Shown: positions 5,464 to 5,722 of the stretch, in pieces
Layout: each line of letters begins with the position of its first letter
Position numbering within the stretch: position 1 is the stretch's first letter
Assembly (NCBI GenBank): GCA_934394595.1
Contig: CAKRRX010000157.1
Location: 1-5,722 of the forward strand
Length of the DNA: 5,722 nt
From: an uncultured Blautia sp.
GTDB taxonomy: Bacteria > Bacillota > Clostridia > Lachnospirales > Lachnospiraceae
Direction: 5' to 3'
Translations under genes and position numbers: made by a program
The notes under the pieces: model-generated
Databases searched by the model: none
What the model was told of the DNA's origin: nothing
Seen by the model: only the letters and a program-made list of their open reading frames with translations

Positions 5464-5489
5464 CGAGGCTGGTCTTGTTACTATTATAG

Positions 5490-5508
5490 ATATCATTAAT
5501 GATAGTAT
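5490..5508. promoter_or_regulatory. Operator-like palindrome, copy B, ahead of the transposase
   Basis: ATATCATTAATGATAGTAT, read on the opposite strand, differs from copy A at 5109-5127 by one base. It holds the dyad TATCAT-TA-ATGATA (5491-5504). A further overlapping dyad, ATGATA-G-TATCAT (5499-5511), extends it. It sits 24 nt before the GTG start of the transposase gene. I cannot define a clear promoter here, though TTGTTA (5475-5480) is a possible -35. Confidence 0.6.
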
Positions 5509-5531
5509 CATATGAATAGAAAGGTATAAAT

Positions 5532-5722
5532 GTGGCTAGAAAAAAGAGAGAATGGTTCCCTGGGGCAGTTTATCACATAATGCATCGTGGAGTGAGAAAA
5601 CAGGTACTTTTCAAAGAAGAGTATGATTATCAGATGTTTTTATATATTATGAGATTAGCATTGGATGAATACAAATGCATTTTACATGCATATTGCCTGA
5701 TGACCAATCATGTACATTTATT
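5532..5722 (+). CDS. IS200-like Y1 transposase, REP-associated (RAYT) type, partial
   Basis: The first 63 residues are present and the rest lies beyond the window. The start is GTG, with AGAAAGG (5518-5524) 7 nt upstream; the ATG at 5530 is in another frame that closes quickly. The N-terminus, MARKKREWFPGAVYHIMHRG, is the typical opening of this group (a basic stretch, then GxxYHI..RG). It is followed by FKEEYDYQMFLYIM and AYCLMTNHVHL, where His60 and His62 form the HUH metal-binding motif of single-strand-nicking Y1 enzymes. The catalytic Tyr would lie further on. RAYT proteins cut and join single-stranded DNA at REP hairpins, and three REP-like palindromes lie upstream in this window. It may be controlled with or by the XRE protein 68 nt upstream through the shared dyad. 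Confidence 0.88.
   Translation, partial: MARKKREWFPGAVYHIMHRGVRKQVLFKEEYDYQMFLYIMRLALDEYKCILHAYCLMTNHVHL

Overview
The window looks like chromosome from a low-GC Gram-positive anaerobe, most likely a gut Clostridia/Lachnospiraceae member. The reasons are A/T-rich intergenic DNA, strong AGGAGG-type ribosome binding sites, TTG and GTG starts, a c-di-GMP-I riboswitch, and protein styles (stand-alone GAF, short XRE regulators, AraC with a cupin-type N-terminus) typical of that family. The genus cannot be fixed from the sequence. All recognised genes lie on the + strand.

Region 1 (1-1311) is a probable c-di-GMP-controlled operon. A promoter-like pair lies at 4-32, a GEMM-I (c-di-GMP-I) aptamer at about 112-184 and an intrinsic terminator at 195-229, all ahead of a GAF-only protein (259-837). 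An XRE regulator follows (870 onward) and is split by a run of ten G residues. Its C-terminal helical part continues in another frame (1117-1260), and one G fewer would restore a 129-residue protein. The C-terminal part ends inside a REP-like repeat.

Region 2 (1312-2714) begins with about 330 bases that hold only short frames, perhaps a decayed small gene. An AraC-family regulator (1638-2543) and a terminator (2681-2714) follow.

Region 3 (2715-3894) is an aliphatic amidase, AmiE, with all catalytic residues at the same numbering as the Pseudomonas enzyme, followed by a long terminator hairpin. The AraC protein is its nearest candidate regulator.

Region 4 (3903-5078) is an intracellular transglutaminase-like protein gene bracketed by two copies of the REP-like palindrome (core GGGGTCAGACCCC).

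Region 5 (5079-5722) holds an orphan HigA-like XRE regulator and the start of an IS200-like Y1/REP-associated tyrosine transposase (RAYT) that runs off the window. The same 19-bp operator-like palindrome occurs ahead of both genes, in opposite orientations, suggesting that the XRE protein represses itself and the transposase. The three palindromes are plausible REP substrates of this or a related RAYT.

The most notable signals are the riboswitch-controlled GAF/XRE operon with a poly-G switch, and the REP family with a RAYT under a shared operator with an orphan antitoxin-like repressor.
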